Origin: Miltoncostaea marina
GTDB lineage: Bacteria; Actinomycetota; Thermoleophilia; Miltoncostaeales; Miltoncostaeaceae
Reading direction: 5' to 3'
Length of the DNA stretch: 64,000 nt
Assembly (NCBI RefSeq): GCF_018141525.1
Contig: NZ_CP064655.1
Coordinates: forward strand, 124,001-188,000
Below the pieces are notes generated by a model. The model saw nothing but the letters and a program-made list of their open reading frames with translations. It searched no databases and was not told the origin of the DNA. A program made the position numbers and the translations under genes. Every line of letters begins with the position of its first letter. Positions within the stretch are counted from its first letter, which is position 1. Shown piece by piece: positions 1-8,072 of this stretch.

Positions 1-290
1 GTGCCCATCGACACGCCGTCGGAGACGGCGATCGTGTTGAGCTCCATCGGCGTGCCGCCGGCCTCGCGCACGCCGCGCTTCACGTGCGTGGCCAGCTCGC
101 GCTGGTTGAGGTTGCACGGCATGGTCTCGATCCACGTCGTGGCCACGCCGACGATCGGCCGTGCGAGGTCCTCGTCCGTGAACCCGGTCCCCTTCAGCAT
201 CGCCCGGGCGGGCGCGCGGTCGGGGCCGTCGGTCATGGCCGCGCTGCGGCGCTTGGCCGGGTCGGAGGGTCCGTACGGGTCAGTCGTCAT
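1..290 (-). CDS. ilvD: Dihydroxy-acid dehydratase, N-terminal part (cut by window edge)
   Basis: Only the first 96 codons are present; the gene runs off the left edge. IlvD dehydrates 2,3-dihydroxy acids to 2-oxo acids in valine, isoleucine and pantothenate synthesis. Reading leftwards from the ATG at 290, the hallmarks TDGPDRAPARAMLKGTGF, GVATTWIETMPCN (its Cys is expected to bind the Fe-S cluster) and NTIAVSDGVSMG appear in the usual order. No Shine-Dalgarno sequence precedes position 290. An in-frame ATG at 236, directly before DGPDRAP, is therefore an alternative start. The gene lies 52 bp downstream of ppc on the same strand and may be cotranscribed with it. Confidence 0.93.
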   Translation of the reverse strand, partial: MTTDPYGPSDPAKRRSAAMTDGPDRAPARAMLKGTGFTDEDLARPIVGVATTWIETMPCNLNQRELATHVKRGVREAGGTPMELNTIAVSDGVSMG

Positions 291-342
291 GGCGGGAGGA
301 TACGCGGCGTCCCCGGCACGGAGCGCGGCGCGGCGCCCTCGC

Positions 343-3048
343 TCAGCCGGTGTTGCGCAGGCCCGCCGCGATGCCGCTGACGGTCAGCAGCAGGGGGTGC
401 TCCAGCTCGGCCCGCCGCGCCGGGTCGCGCTCGGCGCGCAGCTCGCGCAGCAGGCGGATCTGGATGGCGTGCAGCGGGTCGACGTAGGGGTTGCGCAGCC
501 GGATGGAGCTCTGCAGCCACGGGACGTCGTCGAGCAGCCGCTCGCGGCCCACAACGGCCAGCAGCCCCTCCGTCGTGCGCCGGTACTCGTCCGTGACCGT
601 GCCCAGCATGCGCTCGCGCAGGGCGTCGTCCCCCACGAGCCCGGCGTAGAGGCCGGCCACGCGCATGTCGGCCTTGCCGACGGCCATGTGGCAGGTGTCG
701 ACCACCACCCGCCACCACGGCCAGCCGGCGTACATCTCGCGAAGCACGCCGGCCGCGCCGCGATAGCGGCCGGTGAACGCCCGCAACGCGGTCCCGACCC
801 CGTACCACGACGGCAGCAGGTGGCGGTTCTGCGTCCAGGCGAACACCCAGGGGATCGCGCGCAGGTCCTCCACCCGCAGCGCGCCGTCGCCGGCGCGCCG
901 CGCCGGCCGGGAGCCGATGTTCAGCAGGCCCAGCTCCTCGATGGGGCTGGCCTGGGTGAAGTAGGGGATGAAGCCGGGGTCCTCGTAGACCAGCCCGCGG
1001 TAGGCCGCCATCGAGGCCGCGGCGAGCTCGGCCGCCGCCTCGTCCCACACCGGCTTGCGCTCGGAGAAGCCCCGCGCCTCGTCCTCCTCGAGCGTCCGCT
1101 CCAGGACGGCGGCCACCACGGAGTCGAGGTTGCGCTCGGCGATCGGCGGCAGGCCGTACTTGGACGACAGGTTCTCGCCCTGCTCGGTGATGCGGATGCG
1201 CCCGTCGAGGGTGCCGAGCGGCCCGCCCTTCACCGCCCCGTAGGTCGACGCGCCGCCCCGGCCGGCGCTGCCGCCGCGGCCGTGGAACAGCGTGAGGTGC
1301 ACCCCGTCGAGGCGGCACGCGTCGGCGATGCGCTGCTGGGCGAGGAACAGCTCCCAGTTGGAGGCGAGGTAGCCGCCGTCCTTGTTCGAGTCGGAGTACC
1401 CCACCATCACGGTCTGCCGGTCGCCGCGGGCCTCGACGTTGCGCCGGTAGGCCGGGGTGCCGAGCAGCGTGCGCATCATCTCGGGGGCGCGGCGCAAGTC
1501 GTCGATGGTCTCGAACAGCGGCACCAGGTCGACGTCGGAGCGCAGCGCGCCGTCGCCGTCGTCGCGCACCAGCCCGGCGTGGCGGGCCAGGGCGAGCGGC
1601 GCGAGCAGGTCCCCGGCCTCGTGGGTGAAGCTCACGATCACCGTGCCGGCCGCCTCGGGGCCGTGCTCGTCGATCGCCTCGCGCAGGCGCCGGAACGTCT
1701 CGACCACCTCGGCGGCGCGGCCCTCCGGGGCGCCGCCGCCCGCGACGGCCGCCGCGGCCTCGCGCAGGATCGACGAGTGCTGGCGCACGTCGAGCCGGGC
1801 CAGGTGGAAGCCGAAGCTCCGCACCCGGCGGTGCAGGCGGGCGAGGCCCCGGCGCGCGATCCGCTCCCCGCGGTGCTCCTCCAGCGACGCCCGGATGACG
1901 TCGAGGTCGGCGATCATCTCGTCCGGCGAGGCGTAGGGCGCCTCGCCGCCGGGGTCGAGCCGCTCCCACACGAACGAGAGCTTGCGGCGGTAGGGCTCGC
2001 CGGGGTTGCGCGCCGCCACCACCGGCGCGGCGCGCGGCATGCGGGCCTCGTCGGCGGCCAGCGAGGCGCGCAGCGCGTCGCTCACGCCCACCATCCGCTC
2101 GGAGAGCGACAGCTCCGCGGCCAGCGCCCGCACCCGCTCCCGCAGGCTGCGCAGCGCCGCGGTGCGGTGGCGGCCGAGCGCGCGGGGGATGAGGTCCGGC
2201 GTGCAGTTGGGGTTGCCGTCCTGGTCGCCGCCGGCCCACGAGCCGAAGGTGAGGATGTCCTCGTGCGCCGCCACGCCCGGGTAGTGCTCGTCGAGCACCC
2301 GCCCGAGCTCCTCGTGCACCGCGCCCGCCGCGTCGACGAGCATGTGCTCGAGGAAGAACACGACCCGGCGCACCTCGTCGATGGCCTCCGGGCGCGAGGT
2401 GCGCAGCGCGTCGGTCTGCCACAGCACGGTGATCGCCTCGAGCAGCCGCTCGACGGCCTCCCGGTGCTCGCGCGGCGAGCGCGGCGACTCGAGCTCGTCG
2501 AGGCAGGCGTCCACCATCAGGTGCTTCTCCAGCACGTTGTGGCGGGCGATCTCGGTCGGGTGCGCGGTCGCGACCAGCTCGATGCGCATGCGGTCGAGCG
2601 CCGCCTGCACCCGCTCGGCGGGCACGCCGCGCGCGCGCAGGGCGGCGAGCGCGGCCGCCAGGCTCTCGGGCTGGGCCCGCCCCTCCGCGGCGCGCTCGGC
2701 GTCGCGCTGGCGCCGGCGGCGCACCCGGTGGTGCTGCTCGGCGGCGTTGACGAGCTGGAAGTAGATCGAGAAGGCGCGGATGACGCCGACGAGCCCCTCG
2801 CGGTCGAGCCCGCCCACGATGCGCTCGACCTCGCGCTCGCGCGCCGCCGCCTCGGGTCCGCCGGGGTCCGCGCGCAGCTCCCGGTTGAGCAGGCGCAGGC
2901 GCTCCTCCACCTCGAGCAGCCCCTCGCCGCCCTGCTCGACGAGCACGCGCCCGAGCAGGTCCCCCAGCAGGCGGACGTCCCGCCGCAGGGGCTCGTCGCG
3001 CTCCCGGGACCGCCCGAGGGGCGTGTGCCGGTCCCGGGGCCCGGTCAC
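343..3048 (-). CDS. ppc: Phosphoenolpyruvate carboxylase
   Basis: This 901-residue protein has the normal length for bacterial PEP carboxylase, the cytosolic enzyme that carboxylates PEP to oxaloacetate to refill the TCA cycle. Visible signatures are the catalytic-His motif VATAHPTE (His about residue 163), FGSWAGGDQDGNPN, GYSDSNKDGGYLASNW, the glycine-rich loop FHGRGGSAGRGG, and the C-terminal tail ending LRNTG, which is typical of the family. The start is the GTG at 3048, 13 bp after the stop of a small membrane-protein gene. The gene appears complete. Several long open frames lie antisense to it but have the compositional look of shadows. Confidence 0.97.
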   Translation of the reverse strand: MTGPRDRHTPLGRSRERDEPLRRDVRLLGDLLGRVLVEQGGEGLLEVEERLRLLNRELRADPGGPEAAAREREVERIVGGLDREGLVGVIRAFSIYFQLVNAAEQHHRVRRRRQRDAERAAEGRAQPESLAAALAALRARGVPAERVQAALDRMRIELVATAHPTEIARHNVLEKHLMVDACLDELESPRSPREHREAVERLLEAITVLWQTDALRTSRPEAIDEVRRVVFFLEHMLVDAAGAVHEELGRVLDEHYPGVAAHEDILTFGSWAGGDQDGNPNCTPDLIPRALGRHRTAALRSLRERVRALAAELSLSERMVGVSDALRASLAADEARMPRAAPVVAARNPGEPYRRKLSFVWERLDPGGEAPYASPDEMIADLDVIRASLEEHRGERIARRGLARLHRRVRSFGFHLARLDVRQHSSILREAAAAVAGGGAPEGRAAEVVETFRRLREAIDEHGPEAAGTVIVSFTHEAGDLLAPLALARHAGLVRDDGDGALRSDVDLVPLFETIDDLRRAPEMMRTLLGTPAYRRNVEARGDRQTVMVGYSDSNKDGGYLASNWELFLAQQRIADACRLDGVHLTLFHGRGGSAGRGGASTYGAVKGGPLGTLDGRIRITEQGENLSSKYGLPPIAERNLDSVVAAVLERTLEEDEARGFSERKPVWDEAAAELAAASMAAYRGLVYEDPGFIPYFTQASPIEELGLLNIGSRPARRAGDGALRVEDLRAIPWVFAWTQNRHLLPSWYGVGTALRAFTGRYRGAAGVLREMYAGWPWWRVVVDTCHMAVGKADMRVAGLYAGLVGDDALRERMLGTVTDEYRRTTEGLLAVVGRERLLDDVPWLQSSIRLRNPYVDPLHAIQIRLLRELRAERDPARRAELEHPLLLTVSGIAAGLRNTG

Positions 3049-3061
3049 CCGGCCGGGGAGG

Positions 3062-3238
3062 TCAGTCCTCGTCCCCGCGGGCCTTGCCGCCCAGCGCGCC
3101 GAGGGTGAACAGCGCGAAGATGATCCCCATCACGAAGGGCAGGTACCCGGCCTCGTGGCGGTCGTGCCAGCCGACCCACAGCAGCGCCACCGTCAGGCCG
3201 AGCAGCAGCCCGAGGATCCAGACCGGCAGTCCCCTCAT
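3062..3238 (-). CDS. Small two-helix membrane protein
   Basis: This is a 58-residue protein that starts MRGLPVWILG. It has two hydrophobic helices, about residues 5-23 and 32-52, with a short polar turn (HDRHEAG) between them and a charged tail ending RGDED. I chose the ATG at 3238 because GGAG lies 6 nt upstream; the open frame continues further up but gives a basic, low-complexity extension. It sits 13 bp ahead of ppc and is probably cotranscribed with it. I do not recognise the family, and nothing in the sequence links it to carboxylation. Confidence 0.7.
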   Translation of the reverse strand: MRGLPVWILGLLLGLTVALLWVGWHDRHEAGYLPFVMGIIFALFTLGALGGKARGDED

Positions 3239-3334
3239 CTCACACTCCGTCGTCGTTCGCGGACCGGAGGGGAGCCTAGCGGGTCGCCCGCGCGGGCGCG
3301 GCACGGGGCGGGGCCCCTGCTAGGGTGCGCGCCC

Positions 3335-3667
3335 ATGACGACCAACCACGTCGAAGTGCGCGTGGAGGAGCGGGGCGACGTGACGGTGGTGACCGTCGGC
3401 GGCGTCCTCGACGCGCTCGCCCTCCCGGACGTCTCGCGGGCCCTCACGGATGCCCAGCGCGGCGCGGCGCACGTCATCATCGATCTCAGCGGCGTCACCT
3501 TCATGGACAGCCGGGGGCTCGGCTCGCTGCTCGCCGCGAACGAGCGCGCCCGCGAGGGCGCTCCGCCGGTGTCGATCCACCGCCCGTCGGAGGCCGTCCA
3601 GCGCCTGCTGGACGTCTCGGGCGTCCGCGGCGTGATCCCCGAGGTCGACGAGCTCCCCACGGCCTGA
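3335..3667 (+). CDS. STAS-domain anti-sigma factor antagonist
   Basis: This 110-residue protein is essentially a single STAS domain. The core IIDLSGVTFMDSRGLGSL carries the DS pair whose serine is phosphorylated by an anti-sigma kinase in the SpoIIAA/RsbV family. The flanking beta-strands (VTVVTVGGVLDALALPDV) and the C-terminal helix (SEAVQRLLDVSGV) also fit. Unphosphorylated family members bind and sequester an RsbW/SpoIIAB-type kinase and free a sigma factor. The start is the ATG at 3335; the upstream extension is antisense to ppc. No kinase or sigma partner is adjacent, so the partner must be elsewhere. Confidence 0.9.
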   Translation: MTTNHVEVRVEERGDVTVVTVGGVLDALALPDVSRALTDAQRGAAHVIIDLSGVTFMDSRGLGSLLAANERAREGAPPVSIHRPSEAVQRLLDVSGVRGVIPEVDELPTA

Positions 3668-3723
3668 AGGTCCGCCCCGTCCGGGGGCTCCACACCCGCC
3701 CGCGCGCGCCTGCAGTTACCTGT

Positions 3724-3742
3724 GCTTATCTGATCGATAAGC
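3724..3742. promoter_or_regulatory. Palindrome CTTATC-N5-GATAAG, possible operator
   Basis: GCTTATC and GATAAGC form 7-bp inverted arms around TGATC. The core has the same hexamers and 5-bp spacing as the palindrome at 9207-9223 ahead of the sulfate importer. It stands just upstream of the decayed acetyltransferase/carbonic anhydrase region, so it may be the operator of a lost transcription unit. No convincing -35/-10 pair is visible here. Confidence 0.45.
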
Positions 3743-3904
3743 GGAGTTGATGGATGCCGCCGCCGGCCAGCGGCGGTCCCGTCGCCTCCCCGCCCTGTCC
3801 GACGGAGGGGTCCAGATGATCCCGCCACCGCCCGCCCGGCGGCCGTCAGCCGGCGCCCGCCCACGTCCCGGCCCCGTCACGGGCCCGCACCGGTCGCCTC
3901 CGCC

Positions 3905-4500
3905 ATCGCCGGCGTCGGCGCCGCCGGCCACGCCAGGTGCGTGCTGGAGGCCCTCCGCTCCACGTTCCGCTTCCGCCGCCGAGGCCCACGAAGGCGTGCT
4001 CGACGCCGTCGGCGCGCAGCGCGGCCAGGCCGACGCCGGCGAGGTCCGCGCAGCCGAGCGCCATCTCGCCGCGCGCGGCGACCGCGGTGTCGACCAGCGC
4101 CGGCCCGCGGGCGGCGGCCGGCGCGCTGCTGCGCGACGCCGGGTTCGCGCTGCCGCCGATCGTGCACCGCAGCGCGACCGTCGTCGTGTCGGCCCGCCTC
4201 GGGGAGGGGCCCAGGTGATGGCGGCCGCGATCGTCAACAGCGCCGCGACCCTCGGCCGGGACAGCCTCGTCAACGCCGGCGCGATCATCGGCCACGACGT
4301 CGTCGTGGGCGACTGCGCCCACGTCGCCTCGTGCGCGCGGGTCGCCGGCGGCGTGCGCATCGGCGAACGCACCCGGGTGGGGGTCGGCGCCGTCCTCCTG
4401 CAGGAGCGGACCATCGGCGCCGGCGCGGTGGTCGGCGCGGGCGCCGTCGTGCTCGACGACGTGCCGCCCGGCGCCCGGGTGGGGGCGTCCCCGCCCGGGC
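3905..4500 (+). pseudogene. Relic of a NeuD/sialic-acid O-acetyltransferase-like gene, rearranged
   Basis: Pieces of a hexapeptide-repeat acetyltransferase are present but not in one frame. On the plus strand, 3905-3970 reads [17 protein letters not shown], like the N-terminal motif of the family. From about 3970 to 4105 the matching reading is on the minus strand ([20 protein letters not shown]). The plus strand resumes at about 4105 with [17 protein letters not shown]. After a frameshift near 4212-4218 the left-handed beta-helix follows ([20 protein letters not shown], then [16 protein letters not shown] and [17 protein letters not shown]). The end is eroded. An intact enzyme would acetylate a nucleotide sugar or glycan. 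The inverted middle piece and the frameshift mean it cannot make that protein. Confidence 0.7.
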
Positions 4501-4580
4501 GCCGCCCCCGTCCCGGCGTCCCCCCGGCGCGCCCGCCGGGCGCCATGTCACCACCACCCAGACGGAGGGGAGGGGCCGGC

Positions 4581-4775
4581 ATGAGCACGGTCACCGACGA
4601 GCTGCTCGGGCACACGCGGTCCTGCGCCGACGGGTCCGACGAGGCCACCTGCAAATGCCGCCGGCCCGGCGGGTCGCGGTCGTCGCCTGCATGGACGCAC
4701 GCCTGGACCCCCAGACGGTGCTCGGCCTCGCCGAGGGCGACGGCCACGTCATCCGCGACGCCGGCGGCGGGGTGG
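4581..4775 (+). pseudogene. Truncated, frameshifted beta-carbonic anhydrase relic
   Basis: A good ribosome site (GGAGGGGAGG) precedes the ATG at 4581, and translation begins [11 protein letters not shown] as in small beta-carbonic anhydrases. Near 4652 the family match moves to another frame: [18 protein letters not shown], then [16 protein letters not shown]. The zinc-ligand motif C-x-D-x-R is intact, but the match stops after about 65 residues, where a complete enzyme has about 165, and runs into the tandem repeats. The remaining zinc ligands (H-x-x-C) are missing, so I regard it as dead. Confidence 0.75.
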
Positions 4776-4816
4776 CCGTGTCCGGCTCGGGGTGGTCCGG
4801 GGTGGCCGAGGCCCGC

Positions 4817-5062
4817 GTCGGCTGGGCCCGATCCGTCCCGCGGGCGCGAGCCGGCCTCCTCGGGCCGGCCCGTCCTCTGGCGACGTCGTCGACGGACCGG
4901 GTCGGCTGGGGCCGATCCTGAGCGCGGGCGGGACCCGGCCCCGCGGGCCGGCTCGTCCGTTGCGAGGTCGTCGACGGACCGGGTCGGCTGGGGCCGATCC
5001 ATGCCGCGGGCGGGACCCGGCCCTGCGGGCCGGCTCGCGCTGGGCACGTTGGCGACCGCCGT
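4817..5062. repeat. Three imperfect ~83-bp tandem repeats
   Basis: Units begin at 4817, 4901 and 4983, each with GTCGGCTGGG followed by (C/G)CCGATCC, a G/C-rich middle and, in the first two, a GTCGACGGACCGG tail. Units 1 and 2 are 84 and 82 bp; unit 3 fades near 5062. They directly follow the carbonic anhydrase relic. They have no start or stop logic of their own, so I see them as noncoding. Confidence 0.8.
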
Positions 5063-5433
5063 GCCCCTCACGCGGGGGCCGGCCCACTTGCGGGGCCGGC
5101 CACGCGGCAAATCGCCCCTGGCCGGGGCGATTTGCGGACCGGCGCACCGCCTTCGGCGGGGCGGGCGCCGGAAACCCCACTGACGTGAGCGTCCGTGGTG
5201 CGCGTGGGGGTGTGCCCGGCGCCCTCGTGGCCGGTTCTGTCTCGCTCCCGCCTTCGGCGGTCGTGTCTACGACCACGTCGAAGCTCGATCAGGTCGTCCA
5301 GGGCGGAGCTCGTCCAGTTCGCCGCGCGGTTGAGGGGCAGATTGCCGGAATGGCGCGCCCCGGCCGCCGGGCCGGGGCCGATTCGGCCGGCGCGCCAGCC
5401 GGCGTTCCTCGGTCCGACGCAGCCCGGGCGGGG
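5063..5433. other. Gene-free stretch with a strong hairpin
   Basis: No supported gene. It contains a perfect 12-bp inverted repeat, GCAAATCGCCCC/GGGGCGATTTGC at 5107-5135 with a 5-nt loop, and two short CCGCC-TTC-GGCGG hairpins near 5147-5159 and 5250-5262. There is no T tract after the main hairpin, so intrinsic termination is unproven. It could still end transcription of cysA, which stops at 5434 on the minus strand. Confidence 0.5.
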
Positions 5434-6399
5434 CTACACCCCCTCGCCGGCGAAGACGCGCTCGCGGGTGGGGCGGACGTGGACGGTGGCGCCGGGGGTG
5501 AGGGCGAGCGCGTCTGCGACGTCGCGGGTGACCTGGGCGGACAGCCGCTCGCCGTCGGGCGTGGCGAGCTCCACGCGCACCTCGAAGCCCAGGTGCACGA
5601 GCCGCTCCACCGTCGCGGGGGAGGTGACGCCGTTGGGCTCGGCGCGCAGCTCGACGTCGTGCGGGCGCACGACGGCGCGGCCGAGGCGCGTGGTGGGGCC
5701 GACGAACGTCATCACGAACTCGTTGACCGGCTGCTCGTAGACCTCGCGCGGGGCGCCGACCTGCTGGATGCGCCCCCCGTCCATCACGGCGATGCGGTCG
5801 GCCACCTCCATGGCCTCCTCCTGGTCGTGGGTGACCAGGACGGTGGTCTGGTGGACCTCCTCGTGCAGCCGGCGCAGCCAGCCGCGCAGCTCCTTGCGCA
5901 CGCGGGCGTCGAGCGCGCCGAACGGCTCGTCGAGCAGCAGCACCTTCGGCTCGACCGCGAGGGCGCGGGCGAGGGCCATGCGCTGGCGCTGGCCGCCCGA
6001 GAGCTGGCTCGGGTAGCGGTGGGCGAAGCCGTCGAGCTGGACGAGCCGCAGCAGCTCGTCCACCCGGTCGCGGATCTCGGCCTTCGGGCGCTTGCGGATG
6101 GACAGGCCGAAGGCGACGTTGTCGCGCACGGTCATGTGCTTGAACGCGGCGTAGTGCTGGAACACGAAGCCCACGCCGCGGCGCTGGGTGGGGACGGCCG
6201 TGGCGTCCTCGCCCGAGATCTCGACCCGGCCGGCGTCCGGGTGCTCGAGGCCGGCGATCACGCGCAGCAGGGTGGACTTGCCGGAGCCCGAGGGGCCGAG
6301 CAGGGCGGTCAGCGATCCGCCCGGCACGTCGAGGCTCACGTCGTCGAGCGCGACGAAGTCGCCGAAGCGCTTGGTGATGTCAGTGACCGTGATCGCCAC
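5434..6399 (-). CDS. cysA: Sulfate ABC transporter ATP-binding protein
   Basis: CysA hydrolyses ATP to drive sulfate or thiosulfate import through CysT/CysW. Visible motifs are Walker [11 protein letters not shown]-loop [14 protein letters not shown], signature [12 protein letters not shown], Walker [14 protein letters not shown] and switch His in LVTHDQEEA. About 90 C-terminal residues form a short TOBE-like domain. I start at the GTG at 6399 because GGGAGG ends 5 nt before it; a GTG at 6405 overlaps that site. The gene overlaps the end of cysW by 20 nt and is the last gene of the sbp-cysT-cysW-cysA operon. It is about 321 residues, slightly short for CysA but complete. Confidence 0.93.
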   Translation of the reverse strand: MAITVTDITKRFGDFVALDDVSLDVPGGSLTALLGPSGSGKSTLLRVIAGLEHPDAGRVEISGEDATAVPTQRRGVGFVFQHYAAFKHMTVRDNVAFGLSIRKRPKAEIRDRVDELLRLVQLDGFAHRYPSQLSGGQRQRMALARALAVEPKVLLLDEPFGALDARVRKELRGWLRRLHEEVHQTTVLVTHDQEEAMEVADRIAVMDGGRIQQVGAPREVYEQPVNEFVMTFVGPTTRLGRAVVRPHDVELRAEPNGVTSPATVERLVHLGFEVRVELATPDGERLSAQVTRDVADALALTPGATVHVRPTRERVFAGEGV

Positions 6400-7246
6400 C
6401 GCCACCTCCCTTCCGGTTGAGCAGGTTCATGACGAGGACGACCGCGAGGGCGAGGATCGCCAGCACGACCGAGGAGCCGTAGGCGGCCACGTAGTCGAAG
6501 CCCTGGAAGCGCTCCTCCACGTGCAGGGTGAGCGTCTCGGTCCTGCCCGCGATGCCGCCGGAGACGACGCGCACGGCGCCGTACTCGCCGAGGGCCCGCG
6601 CGGTCGTGAGCACGACGCCGTAGACGACGCCCCAGCGGATGGCGGGCAGCGTGATGCGCCGGAAGGTGGCGAACGCCCCGGCGCCGAGCGTGGAGGCGGC
6701 CTCCTCCTGGTCGGCGCCGACCTCGCGCAGCACGGGGACGACCTCGCGCACGACGAACGGCAGGCAGACGAACACCGTCGCCAGCACCATGCCGGGCAGG
6801 GCGAAGACGACCTGCACGCCGAGCTCCTCGGCGGCCGGGCCGAACCAGCCGGTGCGGCCCCACACGAGCAGGATCGCCAGGCCCACGACCACCGGCGAGA
6901 GGGCCAGCGGCAGGTCGATGAGCGCGTTGACGAGCGGTCGCCCCGGCACCCGGCGGCGCACCAGGATGAGCGCGGCAGCCACGCCGAACACCGTGTTGAG
7001 CGGCACGGCGATCGCGGTGATGAGCAGCGTCAGCCACAGCGCGTGGAGCGCGGCGTCGGTGGTGACCGCCTCCCAGGCGACGCCGACGCCGTCCTCGAAC
7101 GTGTTCCAGAACACCAGGGCCAGCGGCGCGGCGAGCAGCAGCCCCAGGTAGGCGAGCGCCACCAGCCGCAGCGCCCAGCGGGAGACCAGCGCGGCGGCGC
7201 GGCCGCCGGGCCTGCGCGGGATGGCCAGGCCGTCGCTAGCGGGCAT
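6380..7246 (-). CDS. cysW: Sulfate ABC transporter permease CysW
   Basis: This 288-residue inner-membrane permease pairs with CysT to form the sulfate channel. It shows six hydrophobic segments and the cytoplasmic coupling loop [20 protein letters not shown], with the G and aromatic positions that contact the ATPase. The downstream [15 protein letters not shown] stretch is characteristic of CysW/CysT. The C-terminus is an odd glycine- and histidine-rich tail ([10 protein letters not shown]). The start is the ATG at 7246. It overlaps cysT by 11 nt and cysA by 20 nt, indicating translational coupling. Confidence 0.93.
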   Translation of the reverse strand: MPASDGLAIPRRPGGRAAALVSRWALRLVALAYLGLLLAAPLALVFWNTFEDGVGVAWEAVTTDAALHALWLTLLITAIAVPLNTVFGVAAALILVRRRVPGRPLVNALIDLPLALSPVVVGLAILLVWGRTGWFGPAAEELGVQVVFALPGMVLATVFVCLPFVVREVVPVLREVGADQEEAASTLGAGAFATFRRITLPAIRWGVVYGVVLTTARALGEYGAVRVVSGGIAGRTETLTLHVEERFQGFDYVAAYGSSVVLAILALAVVLVMNLLNRKGGGGGDHGH

Positions 7247-8072
7247 GGCGCGACGTCCAGCGCTCGAGCGCGGACAGCAGCAGCAGCGCCGCCAGCGACA
7301 GGACCAGCAGGAAGACCGACACGGCGGCCGCCCCCTGGCGGTCGTCCGACTCGATCCGGCTGTAGATGTAGAAGGAGGCGACCTGGTCCTGGAACGGGAT
7401 GTTGCCCGTGATCAGCACCAGGGAGCCGAACTCGCCCAGGGCCCGCGAGAACGCGAGGCCGCTGCCGCCGATCACGGCGGGCAGCAGGTTGGGCAGGATG
7501 ATGCGGCGGAAGACCGTGAACGGGCCCGCGCCGAGCGACGCGGCGGCCTGTTCCATCTCGCCGTCGAGCTCAAGCAGCACCGGCTGCACGGCGCGCACCA
7601 CGAAGGGCAGCGTCACGAGCAGCAGGGCGAGCACGATGCCCGCCTTCGTGAAGGCGACGTTGACGCCGACCGGCCCGCGCGGACCGTAGAGCGCGAGCAG
7701 CGTGAGGCCCGCCACGATCGTCGGCAGCGCGAACGGCAGGTCGATCAGGGAGTTGACGATCCCCTTGCCGGGGAAGCGGTCGCGCACGAGGACCCACGCG
7801 ATGAGGGTCCCCATCACGGCGTTGAGGAGCGTGACGATCAGCGACACCTCCAGGGTGAGGCGCACGGCCGCCCACGCGGCGTCGCCGGTGATCGCCTCCC
7901 AGAAGCCGCTCCAGCCCTCCTCGAACCCGCCCGCGGTCAGGGCGGCGAGCGGGATGAGCACCACGAGGCTCATGTAGAGCACGGCGACGCCCAGCCCGAG
8001 CGGGGCGCCGAGGCGCCCCGCTCGGCCGAACGCGACCCGCGGGATGCGGGCTGCGACGCTGCGGCTACTCAT
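7236..8072 (-). CDS. cysT: Sulfate ABC transporter permease CysT (CysU)
   Basis: This 278-residue permease is the second membrane subunit of the sulfate importer. It has six predicted helices. The conserved loop EQAAASLGAGPFTVFRRIIL is followed by FSRALGEFGSLVLITGNIPF, which is highly typical of CysT. The start is the ATG at 8072, overlapping the end of sbp by 8 nt. Order and overlaps show one polycistronic unit with sbp, cysW and cysA. CysT is distinguished from CysW by the GNIPFQDQVASFYIYSRIE segment near the end. Confidence 0.94.
   Translation of the reverse strand: MSSRSVAARIPRVAFGRAGRLGAPLGLGVAVLYMSLVVLIPLAALTAGGFEEGWSGFWEAITGDAAWAAVRLTLEVSLIVTLLNAVMGTLIAWVLVRDRFPGKGIVNSLIDLPFALPTIVAGLTLLALYGPRGPVGVNVAFTKAGIVLALLLVTLPFVVRAVQPVLLELDGEMEQAAASLGAGPFTVFRRIILPNLLPAVIGGSGLAFSRALGEFGSLVLITGNIPFQDQVASFYIYSRIESDDRQGAAAVSVFLLVLSLAALLLLSALERWTSRHAR

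Noticed and set aside
1-3108. 1,035-codon plus-strand open frame across ppc
   Set aside because: It is antisense to the clearly conserved ppc and ilvD genes and has the Arg/Ala/His-rich composition of a GC-driven shadow frame. No ribosome site or family motif.
3970-4105. Site-specific invertible promoter or coding switch
   Set aside because: I found no clear inverted repeats of useful length at the borders and no adjacent invertase; kept only as an inversion relic.
4817-5062. CRISPR array
   Set aside because: Only three units, without short repeats separated by unique spacers; the whole ~83-bp unit is repeated and no cas genes are present.
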